Assembly: GCA_021521415.1 (NCBI GenBank)
Contig: JAIQDT010001133.1
Coordinates: 546,375-610,374 of the forward strand
Length of the DNA stretch: 64,000 nt
Reading direction: 5' to 3'
Source: Bidens hawaiensis
Taxonomy: Eukaryota; Streptophyta; Magnoliopsida; Asterales; Asteraceae
The notes beneath the pieces were generated by a model that searched no databases, was not told where the DNA came from, and was given only the letters and a program-made list of their open reading frames with translations. The position numbers and the translations under genes were made by a program. Positions 48,945 through 61,037 of the stretch are shown piece by piece; positions within the stretch are counted from its first letter, which is position 1; each line of letters opens with the position of its first letter.

Positions 48945-51900
48945 ATTATGGGATTATTTCAAAGAAGCCGATAAGAAGGGAATCTGTTTGCTACTCAGTA
49001 CAACAAGACATATTTGTGACCACAAGTATTTGATGCATGTTTTGATACACTATATTGGTGGAAGACGTGCGGGTTTCAATCAGTGTAGAAATTTACTCTT
49101 ATCAGCTATGGTGGCATTGATTCTAAACAAGTCGCTCAATTTTTCTAAGCTTGTATTCTTACACATGCAAGAGAATTGCACAACGAAGAAGGACAAATTC
49201 TTGATGTATCGTCATTTCCTTCAAATGATCATTAATAGGATGCTTCTAGATTTTCCATAAGATGTCAACAATGTAGCCGATCTTATTAAACTGCAAGTGA
49301 TGAATGCTGACACGATGAAAAGAACGCTAGCATATCATGGTAAGACAACGGAGGAAAGACCAAGAATGAAGAGGTTGATAGGTCATCTAGCTGATGTTAA
49401 TTATCCTACTCCTCTAGATGATAAGTGGAGAAATGTTCATGATGATGATGATGATGGTAGTAATGATGGTCATGGTGATGGTAATGACGATGGTTCTGTG
49501 CAACCACAAGTTGAAAAGATATCAAGGAAAGCTAAAGGAAAGCAAGTAGTTGTTGAACCTCAATAGCCTCCTCGTCTGAGGAAAAAGCGGGTTATTACTA
49601 TGGATTACCCTGACCCCACTATGTCAAACGTTCCTCCAGTGGTTCCCCAGCAGACTCGCAAAAGACTAAGTTTGCAAATAACAACTACTGATCAAGACAT
49701 TTCAGCGATGACTTTGGTACAAAGTGCTTCCTTCCTTCCTTTGTTTCCAAATGTCACTCAAGTTTCTCTACAAAAATTTGCTAAAACTGCTGTTTCTCAG
49801 TCTATTTGTAGTTCAACTTATCTAGTTTTAACAGAGGCGGCAGCAATGAGAACAACTCCAAGCACACATCTTGCTCATATAAGTGCTACATTTTCTTCTC
49901 TTGGTCCTTCATTTACTGTAACTACATCTCTGTCTGGCACTATGAAATGGAGAATGTAAGGTTTGAACGACCTCAAAGGCCATTACTATATGGGGATAGT
50001 TTCAGAACAACTAGTGCTACAACATTTACTAATCTTCCTCTTCAACAACAATTATGATATTTGATTAATGTAGTCTGTCTTCAAGCTACTCAAATGAATG
50101 ATGATCATCACAAGATTGTTAAAGGAATGAATTTTTTATGGAAAGAAAATATGGAGCTAAAGAAAACGGTTGCTTCTCAGGGGGTAGATAATCCTTCAGT
50201 TGCAATGTCATGATGATGAATTAAGGAGGTTAAAAGGTAATGATAAGTATGATGATCCTGAAGCGGGGAATACTGGTGGTGATAAGTGACCTTATTCATC
50301 AGCTGATACATCTACTTAGAGGGAGTCTTCTGGTCAAGAAGTTATTGTTCATTAGGCACCTACTAGTCCTATGCCAATTACAACTCAGAAAGACAAAACA
50401 GTTATGTTTTTAGATGAGGCAGGGATATTTCAAAGTCAAATCAATGCAGATGAGATAGAAGAAAGGAAGTTTGTTGCTCATAGTTTATCTTAAGAGCAAA
50501 TTGCTATTTTGTTTGAGCTTAATGAGAAGGAGGTTGAAAAGATGATTGAATCATTTCAGGATGTTGAAGTTGAATATCAATTTTCTAACAAAGAAAATCC
50601 AGCTGTTGATGATGATACTTTTTATGGTGAAGTTGAAATTGGAGACATCACTTCTAAGAAATGCCCGGATCTCTATAAAAATCAAGCTACTAATGAAGAA
50701 ATTCCAGTATTCACTGATCAAACTTTTAAGGAAGCTGAAGAGATTATGAGATAAAAATAAAAAGAAAAAGGGAATGTTGAAAAAGAGAAAAAGACCATAA
50801 AAGAATATCATTCTAAAATATTTAACAAGTGGCTGACAATGGTTCAAAAGACTCAAGAGAAGTATTATGATCAAGCCAGAGCCAAGTTAAACGAAGGACA
50901 TATTGCAAAGTTTTTGAATGTGAAGAGTGTTCAAGGTGACATCATTTCATGGATGTATGAGCCTGAGTTGAAGATTTGCATCCTTAAACAGGGGTATGGG
51001 GTGCAATATTTCGAGAAGTTTACTGATATTCTAACATTGCCTCATTGGAATGTTAGAACATTGGCATTCTGATCGTTTATTAATCGTGGTGAAGTTGAGC
51101 TGCTTAGATCGTTTCATAGTCTTATAGTCTGTGAAGTAAATCATGGTTTCAAATTCTTCCAACCCAGATTCATGTCCGGTGTACTGTGTCAGATGTTGAT
51201 CCTCGTACCGGATTCAGGAAAGTGAAGCTAAAAGCCAAAGCTCCTCGTGTGCTGAAGAAGATGTCACTGAAGATTATGGAAAGAGATTTTTCTCCAATTT
51301 TTTTGTTTTGGGATTATGATGAGAAGACGGGGGAAGCGGTTATTGTGTTGGGGAAAGGGATTGATAAGAGATTCATCAGAGTTCTTGATCCAATATGGAT
51401 GATCAACTGTTCAAAGAATGGTATCAAGACTTTGTATGAGAATCAAATCAGATTGAGGAATAATGAAGACAATGAGCTGGCACTTCAATTCCAAAGAGTA
51501 GTTCGTGTGTGTTATGCTTATGGTGTCTATGCTGGTGTGTGTTATGCTGGCACTTCAATTTTTTTTGTTTTGAGGAATAATGAAGACAATGAGCTGGCAC
51601 TTCAATTCCAAAGAGTAGTTCGTGTGTGTTATGCTTATGGTGTGCTGAAGAAGATGTCACTGAAGATTATGGAAAGAGATTTTTCTCCAATTTTTTTGTT
51701 TTGGGATTATGATGAGAAGACGGGGGAAGCGGTTATTGTGTTGGGGAAAGGGATTGATAAGAGATTCATCAGAGTTCTTGATCCAATATGGATGATCAAC
51801 TGTTCAAAGAATGGTATCAAGACTTTGTATGAGAATCAAATCAGATTGAGGAATAATGAAGACAATGAGCTGGCACTTCAATTCCAAAGAGTAGTTCGTG

Positions 51901-51959
51901 TGTGTTATGCTTATGGTGTCTATGCTGGTGGGAACTGGAAGACCAAATGGATGTACTAA
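48945..51959 (+). pseudogene. Decayed retroelement-associated ORF of unknown function
   Basis: One frame from about 48950 to 51070 with several stops (49258, 49564, 49957, 50752), then a shifted frame to 51959. The N-terminal part reads YFKEADKKGICLLL and GRRAGFNQCRNLLLSAMVAL; then an Asp-rich stretch (DDDDDGSNDGHGDGNDDGS), a Gln/Pro/Thr-rich middle and an acidic helical part (LNEKEVEKMIESFQDVEVE). The C-terminus (MSLKIMERDFSPIFLFWDYD, GKGIDKRFIRVLDPIWM) contains an in-frame duplication. It lies just before a polypurine tract and a possible LTR, so an extra gag- or env-like ORF of a retroelement is likely. I do not recognise the family. Confidence 0.45.
51251..51930 (+). repeat. 287-bp in-frame direct duplication plus a partial third copy
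   Basis: 51251-51537 is repeated at 51644-51930, an offset of 393 bp (131 codons), almost without differences. The 106-bp spacer repeats the last about 80 bp once more, so LRNNEDNELALQFQRVV occurs three times. The frame is kept. Confidence 0.92.
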
Positions 51960-51993
51960 AAGGCTTAATCAAAGCATAAGACAAAGGAGAGTT

Positions 51994-52240
51994 TGTTGAT
52001 GCAACATTTTATGTTTGTCTTGTACTTTGTACATATTTGGTCTAGTTTGGATAGTTAAGGGAGTTAAAAATGTGATTTGTATAAAAGATATAGACTCATA
52101 CACTTAGAGTCTAAGCGTATGAGGTTATACACTTGTTTTGATAGCCCGTGTGCCTATGTAATTGGCGTATGGGGAGACATTCGTTAGATTAAGCAGTTTT
52201 TAAGGCGTATGAAGTCCCATACGCTTGCGAGTAAAATTCA
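51994..52240 (+). repeat. Candidate LTR start after a polypurine tract
   Basis: AGACAAAGGAGAGTT precedes TGTTGATGCAACATTTT, resembling the polypurine-tract/LTR border of SIRE/Maximus-type Copia elements. The sequence runs about 245 bp and ends near AAAATTCA (52240), where minus-strand Copia RT begins. The right limit and family are uncertain. Confidence 0.35.
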
Positions 52241-55200
52241 AACAATTTCAATTCTCGCCACTAGTGCGAACATCTCTTCGAAATCTATCCAATATTTCTA
52301 AACATACCCCTTATCTACGAGTCGGGCATTGTACTTGGTTATTTTCCCGGCTTTATCTCTTTTGATTTTATAGACGCACTTTAAACCTATCGGGTTAACT
52401 TTGGGTGGTGCTTCGACTAACCGCCATGTTTTTTTTTCTTTTAATTGACTCGATCTCGACTTCCATAGCCTTTCTCCTATGTTTTTCATTATTCGCTTCT
52501 TGAAAATTTGTTGGTTCGTCATCGAAAATAATAGGAGATTTACCTCGTCGGTTGTCGGGTCTTGCTCGGCGTGTGTCGGTATACCTTCAACCAGAAAATC
52601 GCTAAATTTCTTGGGTAAAACCGTCTTTGAGTAGTTCGACGTGGCTAGGTAACTTGTGATGGTTCATCGTTTAGGCCAGTATCAGGTTGAGTTGGGCTTA
52701 CGGGTGGGCTGTCATCTTCTAAACTCGATGACTCACTTCTGTTTCTGATTCGAACCAGCTCACCGGTTATGTTGGGCTCTCCGGTATCGTGTCGGTCTAT
52801 GGACAAGGGGTCGAACCCGGTTGTAACTTGCTCTGGTTCAGGTTCAATATCGTACCTGACAATAAACTCATTCTATTTCGGACCCTTTTCGCCCTCTTGT
52901 TTGTCAAGTTTAGCCCAGGCGTACCTTTTACACAAGTCAAACTTGACATACGTGTAACTTGGGCTCGTCTTTTAATCGAATCAAACATACGGTAGGCTTT
53001 TGTTCCGGGTTGAGTACCTAAGTGAATATCACAATGCTTTGATCGTCTAATTTCTTTTGATCGGTACCAAGGACTTTTACATACCCCGTGCATCCGAACA
53101 CTTTAACGTGTGTAAGATTCGGTTTTCTTCCTTTAAGACGCTCATACGGAGTCGAATCCTCCAAAGATTTTGTTGGTGATCGATTTAGTAAATAACCCGA
53201 GTGATGAACCGCTTCTCCCAATAGATCTTGCGGTAGTGACATCGCCTTTAACTAACTTTGAGTCATACCAAGTATGGTTCAGTTTCTCCTTTCAACCACC
53301 CCGTTTTGATGTGGGGTATACGGGGTCATAAACTAATGTGCCACATCCCTATTGTCAGTTTGACAAGTAATCTTCCAACACATGGGATGTAAACTCACCC
53401 CTGTTGTCAGTTCATATGGTTTTGAGTTTCTTGCCCATTTCGTTTTCCACCATTTTCACGAAATCAATGAGTAAGCCCACAACTTGGTCTTTTGTCTTTA
53501 TCGTGAAAACCCACATATAGCGGGTGTAATCGTCAACGAGTAAAAAGTACAATTCCACTGTGTGTCTTGGGAGTAATCACACCACAAACGTCGGCATAAA
53601 CAAGCTCGAGCGGTACCTTTGCACGATAGTTGGATTCTTTCGGGATATCCAATCTTGTTTCTTTGCCTAGCATACATGCATCAAAAATTTGCATCGAAAT
53701 TCTTGGCACTCCATCCATGAGTTTCGAGAGACACCAAAGGGCATCGAAATTCAAATGCCCCAATCAAGCGTGCCGTATCCATAGAAGATTATGCAAGTTG
53801 ACTTGTAAGCAAACCGAAGAAAAGGCCTTTAAATTAATTTTATAGACTTGGTTAAAAGAACACGGTACCTTGATTAGAAGCCATCCATCTTGTTCGAATA
53901 TCCATAAGATGTCGTCTTGGATTCCGATCTTACATCATCCTTCGTCTAATTGCCCAAGACTTATAATATTATTTATAAGGGACGAATAAAATAAACATCA
54001 CTCTAAGGCTTGTTGTTCTCCCCTTTGACCTTCTACTACTATCGTGCCCCGACCTTTGATTTCAACACACGAACCGTCGCCGAAACTTACTTTACTGGTC
54101 ATGTTGTGATCAATGTTGGAAAACCATTCCGGATTTCCCGTCATGTGGTTACTCACCCCATTATTAAGAATCCACGTGTTTTTACCACATGGGGTTGAAG
54201 CATATAACCTCGGAACCTGGTCTTCTTTAAGGAAAACGATATCTTCCTTGCTTGGAGCTTCCGTCATCATGTTTAGAACCGGTCCGTCATCTTGACTCTT
54301 GAGCGAGGTTACTTTGATCGTTCTTCTCCTTGTTTCGGTTAGGACATGACATGGCAAAGTATCCTAGTTCATCACACCGATAACATTATATCTTTGACTC
54401 GTCCTTTTGTTGGGGTTCTTTCTTTTCTCGATCCACAACCTTATTGTTTCCCTTGTTCTTTTGACTTGATTCGGTTCCCATATTGCCCTTCGCATGACGC
54501 CTTTCTTGATTGCTTTTAGCTTTCCATTCTTCATATGTATATAGGAGTTGTCCTTGCTTACCAGACACGAGTTTGTCTTCATCTCCAGATCATTCCTCAA
54601 ATGCTTTTAGGCGTCTAACAGCTTCATGGAACGTCATGGTCTTTATATCAGCAAACTGTTCAATGGTAGCAACAATCGTTATATACCTCTTTCTCATAAC
54701 GGACTTCAAAAGCTTTCTCACAAGGGTCTTTTCTTCAAACGGTTCTCCAAGGTTACTTGCTTTGGAATCTATTTGGCTTATCTTGGTCGAGAAGTCATCA
54801 ATCTTGTCCGTTTCTTTCATCTTGAGTGCATCGAACTCATGTTGAGGAGACTTGATCCGTGCTTCCCGAACCTTATCAACCCCATTGAAATGAGTCTTAA
54901 GTGCATCTCATATCTCTTTTGCGGTGGAAATGTGAGCCACTTGCATCACCAAAGCCTCCTGTATGGCTTGATAAAGATACACAATCGTCAACCCGTCTAT
55001 ATTCAGGTCGACACCATTCCCGTTCTTGGTTTGATAGCCTCCAACAATCCTTGAACCTTAAAGATGGCCTTGATTTTTACCGTCCAAATCGTGTAATTGG
55101 TGGGTGTAAGAATAGGACATTGAATCAAGAGGGAACTCGGTGCTTTGGGAAAACCGACTTAATTACTTGGCTCGTCTCCCATCTTTCTTCTTGTTCATTG

Positions 55201-55241
55201 ATACTTAAGTTGAAATATTGATTCAATTTTCTTGAACCCAT
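52241..55241 (-). pseudogene. Copia gag-pol, truncated after the start of RT
   Basis: On the minus strand gag starts MGSRKLNQYFNLSINEQ (55241) and includes a UBN2-type region (FDALKMKETDKIDDFSTKIS, MTFHEAVRRLKAFEE) at 54820-54590. The protease at 54330-54160 reads WILNNGVSNHMTGN, where DNGAS/DSGAS is expected, so the catalytic Asp is lost. Pre-integrase reads MGHLNFDALWCLSKLM, and integrase remnants extend to STPYERLKGRKPNLTHVKVF (53140-53100). RT reads KTWRLVEAPPKVNPIGLKCV and stops at KGYV*KYWIDF, with the rest absent at 52240. Several frameshifts and stops. The polymerase catalytic domain is missing. Confidence 0.75.
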
Positions 55242-55610
55242 AAGCAACAAATAGTTCGTGACTTGCTAATCAAAACAAAACAGATTTTGTTTTGCTTATG
55301 TTCAATTTTCGTTTACGCCAAAAATTCAATACACTTTTGACTTTTTTTTGTCCTTGGTATTTAATCACAAACTCCCTGGCAAAGAAAACAATGGATATAA
55401 TATTCTTTTGACTTTTGTGACCTGTTAATTCACAAACTACACGTTATACGTCTTTTGCTTTTCGCCGACCAACCAAAAACACTTTCGCCGTAACGACCAA
55501 CTTCACGTTCAATAAACGGAAATGAAATAGGAGAAAAACTAACTCAAAAACCCTCTAAGTTTGTAAGCACGACAACTAGGCTCCCGCACTTACACAAAGT
55601 TACACTAACA
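55242..55610 (-). repeat. Leader and candidate 5' LTR of the truncated Copia
   Basis: Non-coding sequence upstream of gag. On the minus strand TGTTAGTGTAACTTTG begins at 55610, exactly where homology to the left MULE terminal repeat stops, so it may be the start of the Copia 5' LTR inserted in the MULE end. No clear initiator-tRNA site was found. Confidence 0.35.
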
Positions 55611-55725
55611 AATATAACAAAAACTCTTTTTAATACTCTTCCCCGTTACCTTGATTTGAAACAGTTGATGATTGAAGAACCCTAGATAATTGAAGAAACA
55701 TGGTGATGGTTTTGTGGCGTAATAA
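55611..55725 (+). repeat. Left terminal inverted repeat of a MULE-like element
   Basis: Reads inward TTTTTAATACTCTTCCCCGT ... GAAGAACCCTAGATAATTGA ... CATGGTGATGG. The reverse complement of 62925-63035 reads TTTTTAATGCTCCTCCCCAT ... AAGAACCCTAGACGATTGA ... CATGGTGTTGC. Over about 90 bp most positions agree. The outer end is cut by the Copia sequence. Confidence 0.65.
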
Positions 55726-56009
55726 GCATTCTTAACCCATTCCCTACCATATATCCATATATATCATATAATTACACTAAAAATCACTGTTTTTACTAAT
55801 TCTTGTTTAATCAAATAATATTTTTATATACATTTATTATTATATTTTCTCTTTCCTCCACTCACACCACTTTTAGAAAATATTAAAAACTTATACGATA
55901 TAAACAGTGAAACCACAAATTTAACTTTCTCATATAACATTATCTCTCCTCTCCACTCACAACCACTCATAACCATACCATATAATTTATAAATCTCCCT
56001 CACATGTTT
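55726..56009. other. AT-rich interior of the MULE-like element
   Basis: No coding sequence seen. Very AT-rich. Confidence 0.5.
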
Positions 56010-56369
56010 TTAGAAAATGGGCTCTCATGAACTCACTATCATCACTATCGTCATTGGAACCATACTCTTTCTCACTATCATCACTATCCTCATTAGAACC
56101 ATACTCTTTCTAACTATCCTCATTAGTACCATACTCTTTCTCACTATCTCCCTGGTCTTCAACAACTTCATCTACAATGTTTTCACTTTGCACTTGAACA
56201 TGCTGATCAAGCCCATAAAAGAGATCAAAATCATCAATGGCATTACCACCACGCACACGTTCATAACCAACATCATTCATTGCTTCATCCGGAACATGTT
56301 ATTCTACAGGGATATATCCAACATCATTATCAATCCCTTGTACATCAATAACAAGCTAATCTTGGCATG
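56010..56369 (-). pseudogene. MuDR-type protein fragment, acidic repeat part
   Basis: The minus strand reads EHVPDEAMNDVGYERVRGGN, DDFDLFYGLDQHVQV and acidic repeats DSEKEYGTNEDS, EKEYGSNEDSDDS, EKEYGSNDDSDDS, ending SEFMRAHF. An in-frame stop lies in the repeats. This acidic linker follows the N-terminal PB1-like domain in many plant MULE transposases. Its upstream part lies at 58751-59040 across the solo LTR. The catalytic and SWIM domains are absent. Confidence 0.5.
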
Positions 56370-56374
56370 TTGAT

Positions 56375-58745
56375 TGTGACATTTGTCAATTTCGGGTCTT
56401 GTTTGTATTCGTTTTTGTATTTGTTTATTATGTAAACCGAACCGATTTGTAAACCGAAACTTATGTTATAATCAAAATGATGGATTTATGTTACAATATT
56501 GTTTCACACTTGTTGGGTCTTGAAAACATCCTATTTTTATTTTTATTTATTTATTTATTATTTATTTATTTTTTTGTTGTTTTGTGTTTTTGTCTTGATC
56601 CATTTTGCATGAAAACTCTTGTGTCTCACACCCATATTTGACCACCAACATTACCCTATATATACACCACCTTTCCTCTTCATTTCCCTTGCTACAACTC
56701 CAAAAAAAAAAAAAACTCTCTCAAACATCAAAGATTCAAGGTTATCTTCTTTAGTGTTCTTGAAGGATTTTGGTCTTTCATCTTAATTAGTTTATGTAGC
56801 CTTATTAATACTTGTTTATGGTTGTGCAACATATATATAATATACACCCCTTGTTTACCTTTGGTAGTTACTTCTCCGATTCCGGTCGGTGAGGTTTCGG
56901 ACCCCATAAGGCAAGGCTTCATGGAGGACTTCGTGTCCTTGATATATATACATCTATATAACTTGTTCATACATATTAATCTTGCTTATTTTAGTTTGTT
57001 GGTCGTGTTTACAAGTTCCATGGTTATGGGTTTTTTAAGAGTCTATGCTTCGGTTTAACCGTAAATAGCTCTAAACCGTAAACCGAACTTTGTTACTAGT
57101 TTTGTTTGTTTAAACATACTTAGTGTTAGATCTAAGTTTCTAAAATCATTTTTACAAATTCTATGGTTATGGGTTTGTAGAATCTTACCTTGGTCTTAAC
57201 CCGAAACACGATCCGAACCGAAAATCGAACTTTTGTTTAAACTTTATTGTTAACTTTTGGCTTTTTTTTTATTTGTACATTATTATACAAGTTATTTAGT
57301 GTTTGGACATGTGGAAACCATCTATGAACTTGTTGTAAGATGAAAACCGAACCAAACCGATTCTTGCTCGCTTAAGACACACAAGTGTGTTTTTTTTTAG
57401 CCATCAAGACTTGTATATTTCTTTAAAAATAGTTACAAATTGATTTTTAAATATTTTCTTAAGTACTTGAAAATGTTGGATCCAACTTGATCTCATAACA
57501 AAGTTTGGACCGACAAAACCGAACACTCGCTTAACGTGCGTTGTTAGTTCTAAAACAATGGAACTACATACTTGGTTAAGTCTTATTAAATTTTATTGAG
57601 TTATCTCATAACATTCAATATTTTGGAAAGTTGACTTTGGGTTTGACTAATTATCAAGGCCCGAACCGACAACCCGAACACTCGATAAAAAAACCCGTTT
57701 TAGTATATTTATTCCAAAGGGATTTGCATTCTTGCATTTTACCCACCTTATTACTTAACATAGGTTGAGTAAATATTAAGGTTAGATACTTTAACCCGGT
57801 TTCGAGCAAACTTACATTTTTAAAGGGTTATTATTATAAATTCTTAAATAGTCACATTTTAAACCTTGAACTTTAATTATTTACATTTCTCAACATTTAT
57901 TTTGTTTAAAGACCTTCAAGACAACCTTTCTAAATCCAAGACTTCTTTTCTTTTTAGGCATTGTGCGTTAAACTCGTCGTTCCGATAAATCTCCAAATTA
58001 TCATCTTTCAAGTTTACCACTTGAAGGTGAGTACTTCATACCCCATTTTCCATCTTTTATTTTGGGGGTGACATTTCATACTTATTCAACAAAATGCTTT
58101 ATATTTGAATCTTAAACCACAAACGTAGTTGTATACTTTACCTAAATAATTGCTCGATTTGGTGTTCTATGCTTATATGCCTATGTGTTTATCGCTTTTG
58201 GTTGGTGGAACTATAAAATCCTAGACTATTTGGCATCCCCTTATAGCAAGGTGTCGTTAACGTAATGCAATTAACGATAACTATAAAATCCTAGACTATT
58301 TGGCATCCCCTTATAGCTAGGTGTCGCTAATGTGTTTAGCGATATCTATTTATCCAAATTACCACTTTTATTTATCGTTTCATATGCAAGTTTTGTGGCT
58401 ATCTTTATTATATACTAATATGATTAAACTTATGAATTGCTCACCGACCTTTGTGTTGACAAACTTTATTTTATGAAATGTTGCAGGTTTGCATCTTGGT
58501 TGATTTATGATTGTGAAGAAAACGACATCAAAGACCTTAGGATATTAGTAAAAATGAACAATATCAATTTGCCATATTTTGTGATATCTTGTTTATGGTT
58601 ATTTTATGGATAATTGTTATGTGACATTTTCGATGTTGTGAAATGAAATGAGTTTACTAAATACTGTCACTTTAATTAGTGTCATGTGCTTATGGACAAT
58701 CGTTACACCTCGGCATGTTCCGCCGCCTTTGGTCGGGATGTGACA
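56375..58745 (+). mobile_element. Solo LTR, TSD TTGAT, inside the MULE-like element
   Basis: 2371 bp, starting TGTGACATTTGTCAATTTCG and ending GGTCGGGATGTGACA, flanked by perfect TTGAT (56370-56374 and 58746-58750). A TATA-like CTATATATACACC lies at 56654-56666, followed by a promoter-type leader. No gag/pol. A 51-bp segment (AACTATAAAATCCTAGACTA...) is repeated at 58209-58259 and 58279-58329. The same family end is seen at 36208-37139. Confidence 0.87.
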
Positions 58746-58750
58746 TTGAT

Positions 58751-59040
58751 TACATCACTGTCGTTCCCTAGTGCCCTAAGTCCAACACCAAGGTCTTGAC
58801 CATGGATCTTATAATGATAGGAAATGATACCTTCAAGGTGGTATCCTAATTTCTCGATCATTGCATTCAACTCATGAACGAAAATAAAACAAAAACAAAA
58901 CAAAACCCACCATATCAATGTTATTAACCTTCCTATTCAAGTATCTTCTACCTATAATAAAGAACTTTCCACCATGGTTGATTTCGAGAGAGAAAAATGT
59001 TCCATCTCCTACGTTACAAAATTTGAAATGTCGAGACTTA
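58751..59040 (-). pseudogene. MuDR-type transposase N-terminal (PB1-like) fragment
   Basis: The minus strand reads FFSLEINHGGKFFIIGRRYL, NRKVNNIDMV, then after an intron-like or inserted stretch ELNAMIEKLGYHLEGIISYH, YKIHGQDLGVGLRALGNDSD. This matches in order the PB1-like N-terminal domain of plant MULE transposases (hydrophobic F..HHGG, Y.GG.V..ID.D, LGY....YY..PG..L..GL..L..D). It is interrupted by the solo LTR, with the acidic part at 56369-56010. Confidence 0.55.
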
Positions 59041-59060
59041 TGTTTAGCAATAATCAAGCA

Positions 59061-59203
59061 AAAAAAAATTACTGTAATCTAATTGGAGGACAAAATCATC
59101 ATTATTGGGCCTTATGCGCCACATATAAAATTTAGATGGGTCAAAGTTGTTTTATTTCTGAATGAACCAGTATGTTATGGTCTTTGGTTTTTAAATACAA
59201 AAG
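59061..59203. other. Left end of the second Copia element or MULE interior
   Basis: No gene. It probably contains the end of the Copia 3' LTR (minus orientation), but I could not fix the border or find a target duplication. Confidence 0.35.
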
Positions 59204-59282
59204 GAGCTAGAAATCAGGAAATAATAAGGCAAGAAAATAAACTAAATAATAAAGAGATTGTGAGAATATTTGAATTCAATAT
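59204..59282 (-). repeat. 3' LTR segment of the internally deleted Copia
   Basis: GGAGCTAGAAATCAGGAAAT...ATTTGAATTCAATA, repeated at 62837-62915. On the minus strand it follows the polypurine tract TTGAGGGGGAA. Confidence 0.75.
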
Positions 59283-59288
59283 TCCCCC

Positions 59289-60770
59289 TCAAGTTGGAGC
59301 ATGGATATCTCGAGTGCCCAACTTGTCAAGTAAGAAACGAAGATGTTTAGCCCCGAGCCCCTTGGTTAGAAGATCAGCAATCTGCATGTTGGTGTCAATC
59401 GAATGGGGTATAACGTCTTGTGAGTCCACTCGTTCACGAACAAAATAGCAGTCCATCTCTACGTTCTTAGTTCTTTCATGGAAGACAGGGTTATTGGCAA
59501 TATCTCGGGCGGCTTGGTTATCACAAAATAAGGGAGTGGGATTAGGAGATGAAATTCCCAACTTGGTTAGGAGCCACCTGACCCAAAGGACTTTGCTAAC
59601 TGTAGAGGCCATTGACCGATACTCAGCTTCAGCCGACGAATGAGAGATAACTGATTGTTTCTTGTTTTCCATAAAATTGGTGCCCTACCCAAAAGAAGCA
59701 CATATCCGGTTCGCGATCTCCGTGTGTAAGGACACCCGAGCCAATCAGAATCACAATATGCAGTGAGAGTGCAACCCCCCTCACTAGGAAACAAAACTCC
59801 TTGCCCTGGCGTTCCCTTCAGATATCTAAGGACTCGATGAGTAGCGTCCAAATGCGATTGTCGAGGATCAGCAACGAATTGGCTTAAAATGTTGACCGAG
59901 TAAGCGATATCGGGTCTCGTTGCTTGCAGGTATAGGAGCCTACTGACAATGCGACGGTAGCGGCCGGTGTCAACCTTTGGTTCACCTTCGGCTTGATCGA
60001 GTTTGTGATTTTGCTCGATGGGTATTGGACTCAGTTTGCAACCTTGTAAACCGCAATCTTCAAGAATATCAAGTACATATTTTCATTGATTCAATACCAA
60101 GCCTTCTTTTGTTCTGGCAACTTCGATGACAAGGAAATACTTTAAGTTGCCAAGATCTTTGATGCTAAATCGGTTATTAAGCTCGTTCTTTGTGTCTTGC
60201 ATCTTGATTGTGTCATTGCCAACCATCACCACATCGTCAACATAAATAAGCATAGCAACAAAACTATTGCCTTGTCTTTGGATGAAAAGAGAGTAATCTG
60301 CCTTGGATTGTTTAAACCCAATATCTAGTAGAGCATTGGTAAATTTATGGTACCAATTGTGTGATGCTTGTTTTAAGCCATATAATGATTTCCTCAAACG
60401 ACAGACTCTAGTTTCCCCGTCTTTACCGAATCCTTGTGGAATCTTCATGTAAACTTCTTCTTGGAGATCTCCATGTAAGAAAGCACTATTGACGTCAAGT
60501 TGATGAATGACCCAATTTCTTTTACCGCCACCGCTAAAAGGGTTCTGACGGTAACTAGTTTGGCTACAGGGGCAAAGTATCATGATAATCAATCCCCTCC
60601 ATTTGGGTAAATCCCTTCACGACGAGACGCGCTTTGTATCTTTCGACTTCACCGTTCGGCTTATACTTCACTTTGTACACCCATTTGGAATCAATGGCAC
60701 ATTTTCCTTCAGGTAGTTTTTCTAAGGTCCACGTACCATTCTTTTCAAGAGCTTGAATTTCATTTTTCAT
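59289..60770 (-). pseudogene. Copia reverse transcriptase and RNase H
   Basis: The minus strand starts MKNEIQALEKNGTWTLEKLP and DSKWVYKVKYKPNGEVERYK. One-base losses near 60570 and 60530 follow. Then HQLDVNSAFLHGDLQEEVYM, RKSLYGLKQASHNWYHKF and the catalytic AMLIYVDDVVMVGND (about 60230). A stop after EGLVLNQ (60082) and a shift near 59680 break the rest. RNase H reads AYCDSDWLGCPYTRRSRTGY, SAEAEYRSMASTVSKVLWVR, LFCDNQAARDIANNPVFHER and ends LLTKGLGAKHLRFLLDKLG. Typical Copia order. Confidence 0.85.
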
Positions 60771-61037
60771 TGCTTCTTTCCACGTGTCATTTTTAACGGC
60801 CTGGTGAAAATACTTTGGCTCATCGTTCGAGTCGATGGCCGCTAGAAATGCTTTGTGAGAATTAGAAAAATTATTGTAACAAAGTTAGCCAAGGGGTATA
60901 CCGTTGAGGAACTCGAATTTGGCGGAGCTCGTGCATGGTCGACCGATGGGGGAAGTTGGACATGATAATCGCTGAAATGCTTAGGTTGAGACCAGTTTCT
61001 CTTATCCTGAGTACGTTCAATGGCTGAGTCCGGATTT
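60771..61037 (-). other. Copia linker between integrase and RT, degenerate
   Basis: Low-similarity hinge of the polyprotein with frame breaks. No domain. Confidence 0.5.

Noticed and set aside
56017..56373. Plus-strand ORF rich in Ile/Thr/Leu resembling a membrane protein
   Set aside because: It is the antisense shadow of acidic DSEKEYGSNEDSDD repeats on the minus strand, which fit a MULE protein better.
59121..59125. ATAAA as a target duplication for the second Copia element (pairing with 62913-62917)
   Set aside because: The bases after 59125 are not an LTR end and the LTR border at 62912-62915 is ambiguous, so the match is not convincing.
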